From positions 1-17,399 of the forward strand of contig JBAQYM010000082.1 in NCBI GenBank assembly GCA_049300095.1: DNA of 17,399 nt, read 5' to 3'. Position numbers and translations under genes: made by a program. How positions within the stretch are numbered: the first letter of the stretch is position 1; each line of letters starts with the position of its first letter. Shown piece by piece: positions 15,157-17,399 of the stretch. The notes under the pieces were generated by a model. It saw only the letters and a list, made by a program, of their open reading frames with translations. It made no database searches and was not told the origin of the DNA. Origin of the DNA: SbD1 sp049300095. Its GTDB lineage: Bacteria > Desulfobacterota > Syntrophobacteria > Syntrophobacterales > Syntrophobacteraceae.

Positions 15157-15274
15157 GTTTTAGAGTTCGCAGCCCGGACGTAAAGTATAACAAATCGTCG
15201 TACTTTAACTTGGGCAACGGCCCCGGAAGGCCTGCCCCACGTATGCGAATCGATGGGGATTTCGGCTGGTCAAG

Positions 15275-17059
15275 CTACCAGTTGATAATGATCGTCTTTC
15301 CGCCTTCCTGCGCCAGCACGCGGTAGGAAAGGTCGGGATGCCTGCCGAGAAACGCCTGGAGGGGTCCTTTTTCGCTGAACAGGAAAATCCTGTGCTTATC
15401 GTTCCACAGCCTCAGCAGTTCCTGTTCGTCAAGGGCAATCTTCGGGGCGTCGCGGTCCTGAAGTCCGTACCAGAGCACGCCGAAGCTCTTGTCCATCACG
15501 TGGACCTGGAGGCCGGTGTAGTAGTTGAGGGTGGAGCCCTTCTCGTAGAAATCGTTTATGACAATCTTGTCGCCCGGCTGGTAGTAGTACTCGACGACCT
15601 TCGCGAGGTTTTTGGATGAGAGGATGGGCTCGAATGCGACCATTCCGGAGGCGTAGGAGTGGGTGAGTCCCACCATCATGAAGGCCAGGAAGAGAAATGA
15701 GATCGTCCAGCGCTTCCAGAGCGCGAACAAAAGAGCGGTGAGCGGCCCGACGATGAGAAATGCGGCGGTCCTGTAGACAAGGGGGGCAAGGTTTGCAAAG
15801 GTTGCCGGGGTGAGGTCGTACATATGGCCGAAGGCGAGGTTGTAGTGTTCCGGGTTCTCGGTAAGGGTCCCCGCGAGGTTGGCCGCCGCGCCGGAATGGC
15901 TACCGATCCAGGCGAGCGCGATCAGGCCCGCCCCGGCAAAAACGGTCATCGCCGTGGCCGCGCCGAGGCTGACGATACCCCATTTGCGGGTTGCGCCTTC
16001 AGGGGAGGCGAGGTCCGCAAGCCCCTTTCCCAAAAGGAGCGAAAAAGCGGCAAGGGTGGGAAAAGTATAGTATTCCTGGGTGGTCCCGAACGCGAAGAAA
16101 AGGAGTATCACGAATATCCACAGGCAAAGGAAAAGCGCCACCTGTTGCGTTCTTTCGGTTGGCCGGAACGATCTTGGGAAATTGCGCCCCAGTCCCCACA
16201 TAAAGGCGCTCCAGGGAAAGAGCCACACCAGGTGCAGCGTCCAGAAAAGCCAGCGCGGGACGGTGTCGTAGTCTTTGGGATAGCGCATGCCGAGATAGCG
16301 GAGCAGGTGCTCGCGAATGAAGTAGAACCACAGGAAGTCGCTGTTCGCCATGGCCGCCGCTATGTGCCAGGGGGCCGCCACGGCCAGGAAAATAAGGATC
16401 CCGTAGGGGATCTGGAGCCTGCGGAGGACTTTCCAGTTGCCGGTTACGAGCATGTGGACAAAAATGATCGCCCCGACGAAAACGATTCCCACCAGCCCCT
16501 TGGTGAGCACGGCCAGGGCGGCGGAGACGTAAAGGCCGACGCAACGGAGGTCAACCGGCCCGATCCGTTTGGGCGTCGCGTCGGTGTCTATCGCGATCTG
16601 GAGATACATGTAGAGGCAGCAGGCGATAAAAGTGGAAATGATGACGTCGGGCAGAAATATTCGCGTAAACGCATACGGGCCGAGGCTGGTGAGAAAGACC
16701 AGCGCCGAGTAAAATCCTCCCTTTTCACCCCAGAACCGCGTGCCGAACCGCCACACGAGAAGCGTCAGGAAAAGCGCAAACAGCGCCAGGGGCAGCCGTA
16801 TCGCCCAGTCGCGCAGGCCGAAAATCGAAACGAACGTGGCGGCCATCCAGTACATGAGGGGCGCTTTTTCGATGTACCTGACCCCGTTGTTGATTCTGAG
16901 CGTTATCCAGTCACCCGACTGGACCATTTCACGGACCGCCTCGGCGTGGAAGGAATCCGCATCGTCGAGCAGCGCGGGACGGTCGATCGTTCCAAGAAAG
17001 ATCGCCGACCAGAGGGCGACGAGTACCAGGGGATACAGCAGGAGTTTGGATTTCATCAT
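15275..17059 (-). CDS. ArnT/PMT-type membrane glycosyltransferase (GT39/GT83-like)
   Basis: A 594-residue integral membrane protein of the GT-C fold that transfers a sugar from a polyprenyl-phosphate donor, acting on the outer face of the inner membrane. After a first helix (about 5-23) comes the acidic loop LLDDADSFHAEAVREM (30-45) with SGDW and then YIEKAPLMYW (62-71), matching the catalytic Asp/Glu loop and EKPPL-YW block of ArnT-like enzymes. About ten further helices follow, then a soluble C-terminal domain of about 110 residues. The acceptor (lipid A, protein or glycolipid) is unknown. ATG 17059 and 17056 are both possible; GGA lies just upstream. The longer reading to 17287 is encoded by repeats (WSETQQ, LLGFAPLNP) and is rejected. 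Confidence 0.85.
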   Translation of the reverse strand: MMKSKLLLYPLVLVALWSAIFLGTIDRPALLDDADSFHAEAVREMVQSGDWITLRINNGVRYIEKAPLMYWMAATFVSIFGLRDWAIRLPLALFALFLTLLVWRFGTRFWGEKGGFYSALVFLTSLGPYAFTRIFLPDVIISTFIACCLYMYLQIAIDTDATPKRIGPVDLRCVGLYVSAALAVLTKGLVGIVFVGAIIFVHMLVTGNWKVLRRLQIPYGILIFLAVAAPWHIAAAMANSDFLWFYFIREHLLRYLGMRYPKDYDTVPRWLFWTLHLVWLFPWSAFMWGLGRNFPRSFRPTERTQQVALFLCLWIFVILLFFAFGTTQEYYTFPTLAAFSLLLGKGLADLASPEGATRKWGIVSLGAATAMTVFAGAGLIALAWIGSHSGAAANLAGTLTENPEHYNLAFGHMYDLTPATFANLAPLVYRTAAFLIVGPLTALLFALWKRWTISFLFLAFMMVGLTHSYASGMVAFEPILSSKNLAKVVEYYYQPGDKIVINDFYEKGSTLNYYTGLQVHVMDKSFGVLWYGLQDRDAPKIALDEQELLRLWNDKHRIFLFSEKGPLQAFLGRHPDLSYRVLAQEGGKTIIINW

Positions 17060-17158
17060 ATTCCAGGATCTAAGATCTAAGTAAAAACCGTAAGCGGTAA
17101 TTTGCCGAATAGAAAAATACACGTGAATGCGCGCAGACAAGCCGTCATTTCCGCAAAC

Positions 17159-17186
17159 CGTCATTCCGGCGAAAGCCGGAATCCAG
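17159..17186. repeat. CGTCATTCCGGCGAAAGCCGG palindromic repeat
   Basis: CATTCCGGC-GAAA-GCCGGAAT forms a perfect small hairpin followed by CCAG. It shares its ends with the inverted repeat at 15055-15156 and is a type common in the intergenic DNA of many bacteria. Confidence 0.7.
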
Positions 17187-17200
17187 CCGGAAATGTAGGT

Positions 17201-17274
17201 TGGGTTAAGCGGAGCGAAACCCAACAGATTTTTGTCCCATGCAATGAATTGTTGGGTTTCGCTCCACTTAACCC
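17201..17274. repeat. GGGTTAAGCGGAGCGAAACCC inverted repeat
   Basis: The left arm ends GAGCGAAACCCAACA (to 17225) and the right arm begins TGTTGGGTTTCGCTC (from 17250), with about 24 of 26 arm positions complementary across a 24-nt loop. This is another dispersed inverted-repeat family. Confidence 0.75.
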
Positions 17275-17283
17275 CAATACTGT

Positions 17284-17399
17284 TCACTTAAGCACTCGAA
17301 CCTGGGGGTGGATAACCCCCGGTTGCAGTGGACCTTGACCTTTTTTGCGGAGGTTGTAGCTGCTCATCTTCCTCTTGACACCGCGTCGGTTGCGCCTGC
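17284..17399 (-). CDS. C-terminal tail of an ORF, possibly a transposase
   Basis: The minus strand is open from the window edge to a TGA at 17284-17286, giving 37 residues that begin RRNRRGVKRKMSSYNLRKKG. The highly basic GVKRKMSxYNLR string resembles the C-terminal ends of some DDE transposases (IS4-like), but this is recall without alignment. It would lie beside the inverted repeat at 17201-17274. It could also be a chance frame. Confidence 0.35.
   Translation of the reverse strand, partial: RRNRRGVKRKMSSYNLRKKGQGPLQPGVIHPQVRVLK

Larger units (their letters stand above)
14455..15274. other. Intergenic stretch with promoter and repeats, no gene
   Basis: About 820 bp between korD and the glycosyltransferase, both on the minus strand. 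It contains the korD promoter, GGGGCAGGC-type repeats (14481-14505, 14849-14966, 15220-15242) and a long inverted repeat (15055-15156). Plus-strand frames here encode repeat-derived strings and show no family features. One 9-codon frame at 14652 has a strong ribosome site but is too short to call. Confidence 0.65.
17060..17283. other. Repeat-bearing leader region of the glycosyltransferase gene
   Basis: The stretch upstream of the glycosyltransferase holds the palindromes at 17159-17186 and 17201-17274. I see no convincing promoter. Frames through it translate to repeat strings (RHSGESRNP, RSETQQ, GFAPLNP). Confidence 0.5.

Overview
The window looks like a chromosomal piece from a strictly anaerobic bacterium of the Desulfobacterota (former Deltaproteobacteria) type. 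The grounds are a large minus-strand cluster of 2-oxoacid:ferredoxin oxidoreductase subunits and heterodisulfide-reductase-like (Hdr) flavo-iron-sulfur proteins, an HdrA gene with an in-frame TGA that reads as selenocysteine, high GC in the core genes, and many short palindromic repeats between genes. The organism assignment is inference; no rRNA or tRNA gene was seen.

Layout. Positions 1-2313 (plus strand, visibly lower GC) look accessory: the tail of an unidentified ORF, a two-helix membrane protein, a small exported protein and a type II toxin-antitoxin pair, with palindromic repeats between them. Position 2425 to about 14572 is a minus-strand block read from right to left. It starts at a good sigma-70-like promoter (14545-14572), then korD, korA, a repeat-filled gap of about 480 bp, korB, korC, a 1091-residue HdrA/GltD hybrid, an MvhD-HdrC-HdrB fusion, and a selenocysteine HdrA with a C-terminal MvhD domain. 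A beta-lactamase-fold serine hydrolase follows at the end. Positions 14455-15274 hold no convincing gene but several repeats, including a 35-bp-arm inverted repeat. An ArnT/PMT-type glycosyltransferase lies at 15275-17059 (minus). The right edge holds more repeats and a possible transposase tail.

How the genes may work together. KorDABC would oxidise a 2-oxoacid (2-oxoglutarate-like) with CoA and reduce ferredoxin. The 1091-residue protein carries an NADPH/FAD module of the GltD/NfnB type plus rearranged HdrA pieces and many Fe-S motifs. The next two proteins together supply every part of an HdrABC-MvhD electron-bifurcating unit, including two MvhD domains and two complete CCG domains. Overlapping or close genes suggest that korB to hdrA is one transcript. 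The inferred role is a flavin-based bifurcating or confurcating complex linking 2-oxoacid oxidation, NAD(P)H and a disulfide-like or unknown acceptor. No hydrogenase or formate dehydrogenase is present in the window.

The clearest hidden feature is that the hdrA gene appears split by a TGA at 5412-5414. That TGA sits where HdrA normally has cysteine, and a hairpin with a GGUC loop follows 27 nt downstream, as expected for a bacterial SECIS element.
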